This document shows, in pieces, positions 24,583 through 33,548 of a stretch of 64,000 bases of DNA. Origin of the DNA: Virgisporangium aurantiacum (lineage in GTDB: Bacteria > Actinomycetota > Actinomycetes > Mycobacteriales > Micromonosporaceae); NCBI RefSeq assembly GCF_016863635.1, contig NZ_BOPG01000048.1, forward strand, positions 124,001-188,000, given 5' to 3'. Position numbers and translations under genes: made by a program. The notes under the pieces were generated by a model that made no database searches, had not been told where the DNA came from, and was given only the letters and a program-made list of their open reading frames with translations. Numbering within the stretch: position 1 is the stretch's first letter; each line of letters begins with the position of its first letter.

Positions 24583-25686
24583 ATGTCAGATTTGAATCTC
24601 GACGACCCTTACACCGTGCCGACGAAGCACTGGCACGCCCTCGACGACGGCCGGATCCAGTGCGACGTGTGCCCGCGGAACTGCCGGTTGCGTGAGGGCC
24701 AGCGCGGTCTGTGCTTCGTGCGCGGGCGCACGGCCGACCAGATCGTGCTCGCCAGCTACGGCCGGTCGTCCGGGTTCTGCGTCGACCCGATCGAGAAGAA
24801 GCCGCTGAACCACTTCCTGCCCGGCTCGTCGGTGCTGTCGTTCGGCACGGCCGGCTGCAACCTCGCCTGCCGGTTCTGCCAGAACTGGGACATCTCCAAG
24901 TCGCGCGAGATCGACACGCTGTCCTCCGAGGCGTCGCCGGAGGCGCTCGCTGCGGAGGCTCAGCGGCTGGGCTGCCGCAGCGTCGCGTTCACCTACAACG
25001 ATCCGGTGATCTTCATGGAGTACGCGATGGACGTCGCGGACGCCTGCCGGGAGCGCGGCATCAAGGCGGTGGCGGTGAGCGCCGGTTACATGAACGCCGC
25101 GCCCCGCGAGGAGTTCTACCGGCACATCGACGCGGCCAACATCGACCTGAAGGCGTTCAGCGACACGTTCTACGAGAAGGTGACGTTCGCGAAGCTCCCG
25201 ATGGTGCTGGAAACGTTGGAGTACCTGAAGACCACCGACGTGTGGTTCGAGGTGACCACGTTGCTGATCCCCGGCCAGAACGACTCCGACAGCGAACTGG
25301 CCGCCGAGTGCACGTGGTTCGCCGAGCACCTCGGGCCCGACGTGCCGCTGCACTTCTCGGCGTTCCACCCCGACTTCAAGATGCGCGACATCCCGCGCAC
25401 CCCGCCGCAGACGCTGGCCAGGGCCCGCCGGATCGCGCTCGACCACGGATTGAAGTACGTGTATACCGGGAACGTGCACGATCCGAACGGGCAGACCACC
25501 ACGTGCGGCGGCTGCGGCGAGCCGGTGGTGGTGCGCGACTGGTACGTCATCAACAAGTACGAACTCACCGATGCGGGTGCGTGCACGCGGTGCGGCACAA
25601 CGGTTCCGGGCCGGTTCGACGGTCCGGTCGGCACGTGGGGCGCGCGCCGCCTGCCGGTCCGCATTCCGGCGGTACCGGCGCGATGA
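24583..25686 (+). CDS. amrS: AmmeMemoRadiSam system radical SAM enzyme
   Basis: A 367-residue radical SAM protein of the AmrS family. It carries the cluster motif CNLACRFC (C-x3-C-x2-C), an upstream Cys-rich segment CDVCPRNCRLREGQRG characteristic of the family, and a C-terminal zinc-like region with CGGCGEP and CTRCG. The family belongs with MEMO-type and AMMECR1-type proteins in an uncharacterised modification system. ATG at 24583 follows GGGAGG. Its stop overlaps the start of the MEMO gene, so the two are coupled. Confidence 0.92.
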   Translation: MSDLNLDDPYTVPTKHWHALDDGRIQCDVCPRNCRLREGQRGLCFVRGRTADQIVLASYGRSSGFCVDPIEKKPLNHFLPGSSVLSFGTAGCNLACRFCQNWDISKSREIDTLSSEASPEALAAEAQRLGCRSVAFTYNDPVIFMEYAMDVADACRERGIKAVAVSAGYMNAAPREEFYRHIDAANIDLKAFSDTFYEKVTFAKLPMVLETLEYLKTTDVWFEVTTLLIPGQNDSDSELAAECTWFAEHLGPDVPLHFSAFHPDFKMRDIPRTPPQTLARARRIALDHGLKYVYTGNVHDPNGQTTTCGGCGEPVVVRDWYVINKYELTDAGACTRCGTTVPGRFDGPVGTWGARRLPVRIPAVPAR

Positions 25687-26456
25687 CCGCGACCCGGCCA
25701 CCCGCGGTGGCGGGCGCCTTCTATCCGGCCGATCCGGCCGAACTGGCGTCCACAGTGGACAAGTTGCTCGACGCCGTCGACGTGCCCGACGACGACGTGC
25801 TCGCGCGCGGCTACGTGGTGCCGCACGCCGGCTACCGGTACTCCGGCGCCACGGCGGCACACGTGTACGCCCGGCTCCGGCGGCACTCCGTCCACATTGG
25901 ACGGATCGTGCTGCTCGGCCCCGCGCACCGCGTCCGCGTAACGGGTGTCGCCGTGCCCACGAAGCCGCAGTGGGCGACGCCGCTCGGCAACGTCACCATC
26001 GACCTCGACGCGCCGGGAGCCGCCGACCTCCCGCACGACGACGCACCGCACGCGCCGGAACACTCGCTGGAGGTGCAGTTGCCGTTCCTGCAGCGCGCCG
26101 TTCCGGGAGTGCCGGTGCTGCCGTTCGTCGCCGGAATGTCCACAGTGGAGGAGGTGGCCGACGCCATCGCCGCAACCGCCGCCGACGCGATCGTGCTGTG
26201 CAGCACGGACTTCTCCCACTACGAGACCGACGAGGCGGCCCGGATCCAGGACGAACGCACCGCCAGGGCCGTCGAGGCCCACCGGCCCGACCTGATTGGC
26301 GTCCGCGACGCCTGTGGCGTGTTCGCCCTGCGTGGCACCGTGGAATGGGCCCGCCGCAACGCACTGAAGCCCACCCGCCTCGCCCTCACCACCTCCGCCG
26401 ACGCGGGCGGCGACCGGTCCCGGGTGGTCGGCTACCCCGCGTTCGCGCTGGGCTAG
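25683..26456 (+). CDS. amrB: AmmeMemoRadiSam system protein B (MEMO1 family)
   Basis: A 257-residue MEMO1-like protein, structurally akin to LigB-type non-haem iron dioxygenases. Conserved metal-site histidines occur in VVPHAGYRYSG, GPAHR and STDFSHYE, and the AVAGAFYPADP N-terminus is typical. Translational coupling to the radical SAM gene (ATGA) supports a shared pathway. The AMMECR1 component that completes the name is not found in the window. The biochemical product of the system is not known. Confidence 0.92.
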   Translation: MTATRPPAVAGAFYPADPAELASTVDKLLDAVDVPDDDVLARGYVVPHAGYRYSGATAAHVYARLRRHSVHIGRIVLLGPAHRVRVTGVAVPTKPQWATPLGNVTIDLDAPGAADLPHDDAPHAPEHSLEVQLPFLQRAVPGVPVLPFVAGMSTVEEVADAIAATAADAIVLCSTDFSHYETDEAARIQDERTARAVEAHRPDLIGVRDACGVFALRGTVEWARRNALKPTRLALTTSADAGGDRSRVVGYPAFALG

Positions 26457-26490
26457 CGGTCACCGGATCAACCGCCAGCCCAGCGCGGGG

Positions 26491-27498
26491 CTACTTCGCG
26501 CCGAGGTCGTCCAGCGCCTTCTTTGCGCCTCGGTGGATCGTTACCGGGTCGGTCTTGCGGGCGGTGTCGAGGGAGATGCCGTTGGCGGCGGCGTTGGCCT
26601 TGGCCAACTCCGACTTGGTGTCGAAGAGGACCTTTGTCAGGGTGCAGGCGATGTTGGCGTCCAGATCGTCCCGGACGAGGAGCACGTTCGGCACCACGAT
26701 CGTCGGCACCGCGGCAGCGGTCTTGTACGTGGTGGCAGGGATCTCCGCGCGTTGGTAGGCCGGGTTGCCCTCGGCCATCTTCGGCTGCTGCGGGGTGATG
26801 TCGATGAACTTCACCTTGCCGGCCGACGTGGTGAACAGGTCGGTGATGCCCGGTGTCGGCAGCCCGCCGGAGAAGAACATCGCGTCGATCGTGCCGGCCT
26901 TCATGCCGTCGACGGTCTTGGTGAGGTCGAGCCGCTGCGGCTGCACGTCGGAGTCCGGGTTCAGGCCGGCCGCCTGCAGCACGCGCTGCGCGATGACCTC
27001 GGTGCCCGACTTCGGCGAGCCGGTGGAGACCCGCTTGCCCTTCATGTCGGCGACCGAGTTGATCCCGGCGTCGGCCCGCACCACGACGTGCGTGTAGTTG
27101 TCGTAGATGCGGGCGAGTGCCTGCACCTTCTGCGGCGAGGTGAACGAACCCTTGCCGTTCACCGCGTCGGTGGCGGTGTCGAACAACGAGAACGCCACCT
27201 GGTAACGGTCGGCGACGAGTTGTTCGATGTTCTGCACCGACGCGCCGGTCTCGGCGGCGGTGACCCGGAGCTTGCCGCCCGTCTTCGACGCGACCTGCTC
27301 GGCCAGCGCGTTCCCGATCGCGTAGTAGACGCCGGTGGTGTTACCCGTGGCGAGGCCGATCCGGCTGTCGTTCGTGATCTCGCAGGTGATGTCACCCGAT
27401 CCGGTGTCACGGCGGTTGTTGTTCCGTTGCCCGCCACAGGCTGCGGAGCCCGCGACGGCGACGATGAGTAGTCCGACGATGGTCAGGTGGGGTCTCAC
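26491..27498 (-). CDS. TAXI-family TRAP transporter substrate-binding lipoprotein
   Basis: A 335-residue exported binding protein. The signal peptide (LTIVGLLIVAVAGSAACGG) ends in a lipobox-like SAAC, so it is probably a lipoprotein. The mature part starts with IGLATGNTTGVYYAIGNALAE, the hallmark of TAXI-type TRAP binding proteins, and continues with KVQALARIYDNYTHVVVRAD and GSPKSGTEVIAQRVL. The ligand is likely a small organic acid such as glutamate or a dicarboxylate, but this is inference. GTG at 27498 follows AGGAGGACAC. The membrane DctQM-type subunits are absent nearby, so the gene is an orphan here. Confidence 0.9.
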   Translation of the reverse strand: MRPHLTIVGLLIVAVAGSAACGGQRNNNRRDTGSGDITCEITNDSRIGLATGNTTGVYYAIGNALAEQVASKTGGKLRVTAAETGASVQNIEQLVADRYQVAFSLFDTATDAVNGKGSFTSPQKVQALARIYDNYTHVVVRADAGINSVADMKGKRVSTGSPKSGTEVIAQRVLQAAGLNPDSDVQPQRLDLTKTVDGMKAGTIDAMFFSGGLPTPGITDLFTTSAGKVKFIDITPQQPKMAEGNPAYQRAEIPATTYKTAAAVPTIVVPNVLLVRDDLDANIACTLTKVLFDTKSELAKANAAANGISLDTARKTDPVTIHRGAKKALDDLGAK

Positions 27499-27622
27499 GT
27501 GTCCTCCTAGCGAGCGTTGGGCGCAGATTAACCCCAGCCAACGACGATCACCAATGGGTTCAACGAAGTCGGGTTCCCGCGTCCTGACGATCAAACGGGA
27601 AATTGGCCGGTAGTTTCGGGGT

Positions 27623-28993
27623 ATGGCAGAACGGCTGGTGGTGATCGGCGGCGACGCCGCGGGGATGTCGGCCGCGTCGCAGGCCCGGCGGCGCCGGAAC
27701 AGAGACGACCTGGAGATCATCGCGTTCGAGCGGGGTCACTTCACGTCGTACTCGGCCTGCGGGATCCCGTACTGGATCGGCGGCGTGGTCGACGGCCCCG
27801 ACGCGCTCGTGGCCCGCGACCCGCAGACGTTCCGCGAGAAGCACGCGATCGACGTGCGCACCCGGCACGAGGTGGTCGCTATCGACCTCGACAAGCGCGA
27901 GGTGGTCGCCCGAGACCTGGACCGGAACAAGGAGACCCGCACCGGCTTCGACCAGCTCGTCTACGCCATCGGCGCGGTGCCGGTGCGGCCCGGCTGGCCG
28001 GGCGTCGACGCCCGGGGCGTGTTCGGCGTGCAGACGCTCGACGACGGCGCCGCCGTCCGCGAGTACATCGAGGCGGAGAAGCCGCGGACCGCCGTGGTGG
28101 TCGGCGCCGGCTACATCGGCATCGAGATGGCCGAGGCGCTGCAGAACCACGGGCTCGGCGTGGTGGTGCTGGAAAAGTCGGACCAGCCGATGTCCACAGT
28201 GGACCCGGACATGGGCGCGCTGGTGCGCACGTCGATGGAGAAGCTCGGGATCGTCGTGCACACGGGTGAGACCGTGACGGCCCTGAAAACCAAGGACGGG
28301 AAGGTCGCCGCGGTCGAGACCGACAACACCACCTACCCGGCCGACATCGTCGTGCTGGGGCTCGGCGTCAGGCCGAACACGGCCCTCGCGAAGGACGCCG
28401 GCCTGCCGCTCGGCGCGACCACCAACGCGGTCGTCACCGATCAGCGCATGCGGGTGGTCGGCCACGACGGCATCTGGGCCGCCGGCGACTGCGTGCAGAG
28501 CATCCACCGCCTCACGCACGAGCCCGTGCACATCCCGCTCGGTACCCACGCCAACAAGCAGGGCCGGGTGGCCGGCGTCAACATCGGCGGCGGCTACGCC
28601 ACGTTCCCCGGCGTCATCGGCACCGCGGTCACGAAGGTCTGCGAGCTCGAGGTCGCCCGCACCGGGTTGCGCGAGGTCGACGCCGAGAAAGCCGGATTCG
28701 CCTACATCACCGCGAGCGTCGAGTCGACCAACCGGGCCGGCTACATGCCGGGCGCCCGGCCGATGACCGTGAAGCTGATCGCCGAGAAGATCAGCGGACG
28801 CCTGCTCGGCGCGCAGATCGTCGGCACCACCGAGGCGGCCAAGCGCATCGACGGCCTGGCGATCGCGCTGTGGAACGGCATGACCGTCGAGGAGATGACC
28901 GGCCTCGATCTCGGCTACGCGCCGCCGTACGCGCCGGTCTGGGACCCGATCCTGATCGCCGCCCGGAAGGCCACCGAGAAACTCGCACAATGA
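27623..28993 (+). CDS. FAD-dependent pyridine nucleotide-disulfide oxidoreductase, CoA-disulfide reductase-like
   Basis: A 456-residue flavoprotein with FAD motif VVIGGDAAGMSAA, a redox Cys46 in SYSACGIPYW, NAD(P)H-binding VVVGAGYIGIEMAE and the second FAD motif GIWAAGDC, then the dimerisation domain. The single active Cys (not a CxxxxC pair) places it with CoA-disulfide reductases, NADH oxidases and peroxidases of that class. Actinobacteria use mycothiol, so CoA disulfide may not be the natural substrate; an NADH oxidase or polysulfide role is possible. It is divergent from the TAXI gene. Confidence 0.88.
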   Translation: MAERLVVIGGDAAGMSAASQARRRRNRDDLEIIAFERGHFTSYSACGIPYWIGGVVDGPDALVARDPQTFREKHAIDVRTRHEVVAIDLDKREVVARDLDRNKETRTGFDQLVYAIGAVPVRPGWPGVDARGVFGVQTLDDGAAVREYIEAEKPRTAVVVGAGYIGIEMAEALQNHGLGVVVLEKSDQPMSTVDPDMGALVRTSMEKLGIVVHTGETVTALKTKDGKVAAVETDNTTYPADIVVLGLGVRPNTALAKDAGLPLGATTNAVVTDQRMRVVGHDGIWAAGDCVQSIHRLTHEPVHIPLGTHANKQGRVAGVNIGGGYATFPGVIGTAVTKVCELEVARTGLREVDAEKAGFAYITASVESTNRAGYMPGARPMTVKLIAEKISGRLLGAQIVGTTEAAKRIDGLAIALWNGMTVEEMTGLDLGYAPPYAPVWDPILIAARKATEKLAQ

Positions 28994-29021
28994 AACGCGG
29001 CCGGCACACGTCAATAGAGGC

Positions 29022-29519
29022 GTGACCTACGAAGAGTTCGTGACGGCCCGGCTGCCGGGGCTGCTGCGATTCGCCGTGATGCTCACCGGCGACCGGGACA
29101 GCGCCGCCGACCTGGTGCAGGACTCGATGGTCAAGGTGCAGTTGAGCTGGCGCCGGATCAACGCGGTCGACCAGCCCGACCGGTACGTACGGCGTCTGAT
29201 CACGAACACCTATATCGACCAGCGTCGACTCGCCTGGTGGAAGCGCGTCGTGCTGCGCGCCGAACCGGCCGAGCCCACGCCCGTCCCCGATCATGCCGAA
29301 ACCACCGCGGACCGCGACCTGCTCTGGGCCGTGCTCGCGACGCTGCCGCGCCAGCAGCGCGCGGCCCTGGTGCTGCGCTACTACGAGGGCCTGCGCGACC
29401 AGGAGATCGCCGACGTCATGCGGTGTTCGGTCGGCACCGTGCGCGGCTACGTCTCGCGGGCCCTGGCCACCCTGCGTCTCCAACTGCCGGACCTGCTGAA
29501 CGAAGAGGCCTGCCGATGA
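29022..29519 (+). CDS. SigE-family ECF RNA polymerase sigma factor
   Basis: A 165-residue ECF sigma factor. Region 2 is DLVQDSMVKVQLSWRRI followed by YVRRLITNTYIDQRRLAWWKR (shown in part), and region 4 is LPRQQRAALVLRYYEGLRDQ with the recognition helix around CSVGTVRGYVSRALATLR. This matches the actinobacterial SigE-like group that usually pairs with a membrane partner gene. It starts at GTG 29022 and its stop overlaps the ATG of the LCP gene by 4 bases (ATGA). No conventional anti-sigma domain is found; the coupled LCP protein occupies that position. Confidence 0.88.
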   Translation: MTYEEFVTARLPGLLRFAVMLTGDRDSAADLVQDSMVKVQLSWRRINAVDQPDRYVRRLITNTYIDQRRLAWWKRVVLRAEPAEPTPVPDHAETTADRDLLWAVLATLPRQQRAALVLRYYEGLRDQEIADVMRCSVGTVRGYVSRALATLRLQLPDLLNEEACR

Positions 29520-30502
29520 TCGAGGAACTGATGCGGGAGACGTTCGCGCGGCACGAGGACCTCGCCCCCGCGCCCGAGCCGGTGCGCCGGCGGATCGACA
29601 CCGTCGCCACGAAGCGGCGCCGGCTGCGGCGCGGCGCCGTCGGGTGCACGGTGGTCGCGGTGATCGCGCTGGTCGCCGCGACTTTCATGCGGGTGGACGC
29701 GGTGCGCACGGCTCCGCAGCTCGGCGCCTCCGCCGTCTCCACCTTCGCGGGGAAACCGATGACTATCCTGCTCGTCGGCACCGACCGGCGGCCCTGGGAC
29801 ACCAACCGCAGCGAGCTGCTCAGGTCCGACTCGATCATGCTGGCGCACCTGCCGGCCGACCGCTCGGCGCCGTACGTGATCTCGCTCGCCCGCGACCATT
29901 TCGTCCCGTTCCAGGGACGGACCGACAAGCTCAACGGCGTCTTCGCGATCGGTGGGGCGGCGGCGTTGCGAGACGCGGTGCAGGCGCTGACGGGCGTCAC
30001 CGTCGACGGTGTCGTCGAGGTCGACTTCGCCGGGCTGATCGCGGTGACCGACGCCGTCGGCGGCGTGGACCTGTGCGTGGAGAAGCGGGTGGTGAGCAGG
30101 CACACACAACGGATCTTCGATCCCGGCTGCCGCCGCTTCTCCGGCGACGAGGCCATGGACTACCTGCGCCAGGGACACACGACCGATTCGGTGCGGCAGC
30201 AGCACGGCCGCGCGTACGTGAAGGCGCTGCTCGCCAGGCTCACCGGCGCCGACCTGTCGCGGTTCGTGCGCGTCCTGGACGCCGCCCGCCAGGCCATCCG
30301 CGTGGACCTCGGGCCGGCCGGGCTCGCCGGGGTGTTCGCCGTGGTGAAGGACGTGAAACCCGACACGTTGGCGGGGATCGCGCCACCGGCCACCCCGGAC
30401 GGGCAGCTGCTGCCGGCGGCCGCGGAACTGTGGACGGCGGTTCGCGACGGGACGCTACCGGCGTGGGTGGCGGCGAACCCCGACCGGGTCGATCAGCGGT
30501 AG
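29516..30502 (+). CDS. LytR-CpsA-Psr (LCP) family cell-wall ligase, coupled to the sigma factor
   Basis: A 328-residue protein with a cytoplasmic N-terminus of about 40 residues (basic, KRRRLRR), one transmembrane helix near 41-58, and an extracytoplasmic LCP domain. Conserved segments are LLVGTDRRPW, RSDSIMLAHLPADR, SLARDHFVPFQGRTDKLNGVF and RQQHGRAYVKALLARL, including the Arg/Asp residues that hold polyprenyl phosphate in LCP enzymes. Such enzymes attach polymers like teichoic acid, arabinogalactan or capsule to peptidoglycan. The N-terminal cytosolic part (ETFARHEDLAPAPEPVRRRI) resembles the N-terminus of SigE-partner membrane proteins, so a dual role as sigma regulator is possible but unproven. 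Confidence 0.83.
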   Translation: MIEELMRETFARHEDLAPAPEPVRRRIDTVATKRRRLRRGAVGCTVVAVIALVAATFMRVDAVRTAPQLGASAVSTFAGKPMTILLVGTDRRPWDTNRSELLRSDSIMLAHLPADRSAPYVISLARDHFVPFQGRTDKLNGVFAIGGAAALRDAVQALTGVTVDGVVEVDFAGLIAVTDAVGGVDLCVEKRVVSRHTQRIFDPGCRRFSGDEAMDYLRQGHTTDSVRQQHGRAYVKALLARLTGADLSRFVRVLDAARQAIRVDLGPAGLAGVFAVVKDVKPDTLAGIAPPATPDGQLLPAAAELWTAVRDGTLPAWVAANPDRVDQR

Positions 30503-30639
30503 TCGTCGTCGATCTCGACCACCTGGCTCTGCTCGTAGGCGTCGGCCTCGTTGACCTCGGGCGGGAGCCGCAGGCTGGCCGGGTCGTCGGGGACCTCCGG
30601 GCTGTCGAGCTCGTGCAGGTCTTCGCCGGGCTGGGTCAT
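30493..30639 (-). CDS. Small acidic protein (48 residues) of unknown function
   Basis: A 48-residue acidic, Pro-rich protein (MTQPGEDLHELDSPEV... ending VVEIDDDYR). No domain can be assigned. Its ATG at 30639 is 49 bases upstream of the divergent fba start, and its 3' end overlaps the LCP gene by 10 bases. Good coding composition and position next to fba suggest it is genuine, but proof is limited to the open frame. Confidence 0.55.
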   Translation of the reverse strand: MTQPGEDLHELDSPEVPDDPASLRLPPEVNEADAYEQSQVVEIDDDYR

Positions 30640-30688
30640 GCCTATACGGTACGACTGACGACACCGAGTTATTGCAAGGAGCCCAACC

Positions 30689-31713
<1,025 letters not shown>

Positions 31714-31714
<1 letters not shown>

Positions 31715-31729
31715 CGCCGGTCACGGCGT
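31714..31729. terminator. Small hairpin between fba and the LOG gene
   Basis: ACGCCG (31714-31719) and CGGCGT (31724-31729) form a perfect 6-bp stem around a GTCA tetraloop, which contains the LOG stop codon. It lies exactly at the convergent junction and may terminate both transcripts weakly; there is no U run. Confidence 0.4.
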
Positions 31730-32935
31730 GAGGTGTTGTTCCTCCTTGGCATCGGCCGGGGTGGCGTAGGTGAGGATCATCTGCACCGCCTCGGCCGGGT
31801 CGTCGGTGATCTCGATCAGGTGGGTCAGGTCGCCGTGTGGGCTTGCTGCAAACAGAGGCCGCAGCAGCGTGGCGACCGGCAGTTCGTGCGTCCAGAAATC
31901 CTTGCCCAGGAACACGAAGGGTCCGCTCGCGCCGTCGGTGGCGTAGAAGGTCTTCGTCGCGGCCTGGAAGATCTCCTGGACGGTGCCCGCGCGGCCCTGT
32001 GCGAAGACGATGCCGCCGCGGGTGAGCCGCAGGATCGTGTCTTCGCGGATCGCGTTGGAGAAGTACTTGGCGATCCGGGCCGCGAACAGGTTGGCCGGCT
32101 CGTGCCCGTACAGCCAGGTGGGCACGGACAGGCCGCCGTGCCGGGCCCAGCCGGCGAAGTCCCGGCGGTCGCCGTCGCGCTCGTTGCGTGAGTATTCGCG
32201 GCGGACCTGCAACGCCCGGTCGGTGAACGGGTCGTGATCGTGGAAGTCGGGGTCTTTCGCCAGGTCGTCGATCGCGTCGCTGAGATCGTCTGCGGTGGCC
32301 GTCGCCAGAAAAGCGCCCAGGTTCGCGGCCTCCATGACCCCCGGGCCGCCGCCGGTGACCACCAGGCAGCCGGCCTCGGCCAGGCCGCGCCCGATCGCCG
32401 CCGCCGCCCGGTACCCGGCCGACCCGCGCGGCTCGGCGTGGCCGCCCATGATCCCCACCACTGGCCCGTTACTTTCTGCCGCCCAGCCGTCGATCGCGTC
32501 GGCCAGCGCATCGTCGACGCCGTGATCGTGCATGCGCTGGCTCAGCGCCTCGCGGACCCCGGGCAGCGCGCCACCGTGCTCGACGAAGTGCCGGTAGACG
32601 ACCGTGTCGTACATCCCGGCGAAGCCGTGCTCGGCGAACCCGGCGCTGAGCTCGCTCGGCAGGTACAGGTGCGACGGGTGGGTCGGATAGGGCACGCCGG
32701 GAAGCGGCGGGATGACCTGGGCGCCCCGGCGGATCAGTTCGAGTTCGGTGTCGAGCGAGTCGAATTGGCACGCGATGAACAGCGTGCCGGTGACGTCGAC
32801 CGTGGCCCAGTCGGGCGGGTCCTCGGCGAGGTGCAGTCCCTGGACGGTGAGCCCGTGCAGGGTGTCGCCGGCGAGGTGGAGCTGCAGCTCCTCGCGCGAC
32901 TCTATCTCGTCGGGGCTGTGGTCATGATGGTGCAT
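31721..32935 (-). CDS. LOG family protein (nucleotide monophosphate phosphoribohydrolase-like)
   Basis: A 404-residue protein with an N-terminal extension of about 150 residues and a C-terminal LOG (formerly lysine decarboxylase-like) Rossmann domain. The domain has GIMGGHAEPRG, the glycine motif VTGGGPGVMEAAN and FAQGRAGTVQEIFQ, a variant of the PGGxGTxxE active site in which Ala-Gln replace Pro-Gly. Relatives hydrolyse purine, pyrimidine or cytokinin nucleoside monophosphates. The long N-terminal part recalls PpnN-type nucleosidases, which bind (p)ppGpp, but equivalence is not established. The His-rich N-terminus (MHHHDH) is natural. A hairpin and a tiny upstream open frame precede the start. 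Confidence 0.82.
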   Translation of the reverse strand: MHHHDHSPDEIESREELQLHLAGDTLHGLTVQGLHLAEDPPDWATVDVTGTLFIACQFDSLDTELELIRRGAQVIPPLPGVPYPTHPSHLYLPSELSAGFAEHGFAGMYDTVVYRHFVEHGGALPGVREALSQRMHDHGVDDALADAIDGWAAESNGPVVGIMGGHAEPRGSAGYRAAAAIGRGLAEAGCLVVTGGGPGVMEAANLGAFLATATADDLSDAIDDLAKDPDFHDHDPFTDRALQVRREYSRNERDGDRRDFAGWARHGGLSVPTWLYGHEPANLFAARIAKYFSNAIREDTILRLTRGGIVFAQGRAGTVQEIFQAATKTFYATDGASGPFVFLGKDFWTHELPVATLLRPLFAASPHGDLTHLIEITDDPAEAVQMILTYATPADAKEEQHLTP

Positions 32936-32953
32936 GGATCACCCTTTCACAGA

Positions 32954-32985
32954 CGATGGCCCGCCACCGAAGTGACGGGCCATCG
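32954..32985 (-). promoter_or_regulatory. Hairpin in the leader of the LOG gene, with 14-codon upstream ORF
   Basis: CGATGGCCCG (32954-32963) and CGGGCCATCG (32976-32985) form a perfect 10-bp stem with a 12-base loop about 20 bases before the LOG ATG on the minus strand. A 14-residue open frame starting inside the stem (ATG at 32983) ends at TGA 32939, one codon before the LOG start. The arrangement could be a translational attenuator, or simply a terminator for something upstream; no function is shown. Confidence 0.4.
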
Positions 32986-33119
32986 CGTTACCGGGTCCTG
33001 GGGAGGCTCCGGACCTCCTTTGTAGCCCTTGGAGCGGGTTTGGCGCACCCTCCCTACGCGTGACGAACGCCTCAGCCGTTCAGCCATCCCCGTCGGTAAC
33101 ACCGGGGTTAGATGGCGGC

Positions 33120-33548
33120 ATGCAGAACCTGCTTCCGGACGGGCCGCCCACCCTGCTGCCGGAGAACGTCGCCGCGGCAACCGCCCTCGAGAAGGCCCTG
33201 GCCTCCCCCGACGACGTCGCCGCGTTGAAGGCCGTCGCGGCCGACCACCCCACCTACAGCGCCGCGTGGGGTCGGCTGGCGGAGCGGGCCCTGGCCGAGG
33301 GTGACCAGGTCACCGCCTACGCGTTCGCCCGCACCGGTTACCACCGCGGCCTCGACCAGCTGCGTCGCAACGGCTGGCGCGGCCACGGGCCGGTCCCCTG
33401 GGCCCACGCCGCCAACCAGGGCTTCCTCCGTTGCCTGAACGTGCTGGCCCTCACCGCCGCCGCCATCGGCGAGGCCGACGAGGCCGCCCGCTGCGCCCAG
33501 TTCCTTCGTGACTCGGATCCGGCCGCCGCGGACGCCCTCACCGGCTAG
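33120..33548 (+). CDS. DUF3151 family protein
   Basis: A 142-residue actinobacterial protein of the DUF3151 family (N-terminus MQNLLPDGPPTLLPE, then a tetratricopeptide-like helical part with AWGRLAERALAEGD and YHRGLDQLRRNGWRGHG). It is cytosolic, with no known activity. A homologue lies between fba and purA in mycobacteria, so the context is conserved. Its stop is directly next to the stop of the convergent ParA-like gene. Confidence 0.8.
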   Translation: MQNLLPDGPPTLLPENVAAATALEKALASPDDVAALKAVAADHPTYSAAWGRLAERALAEGDQVTAYAFARTGYHRGLDQLRRNGWRGHGPVPWAHAANQGFLRCLNVLALTAAAIGEADEAARCAQFLRDSDPAAADALTG

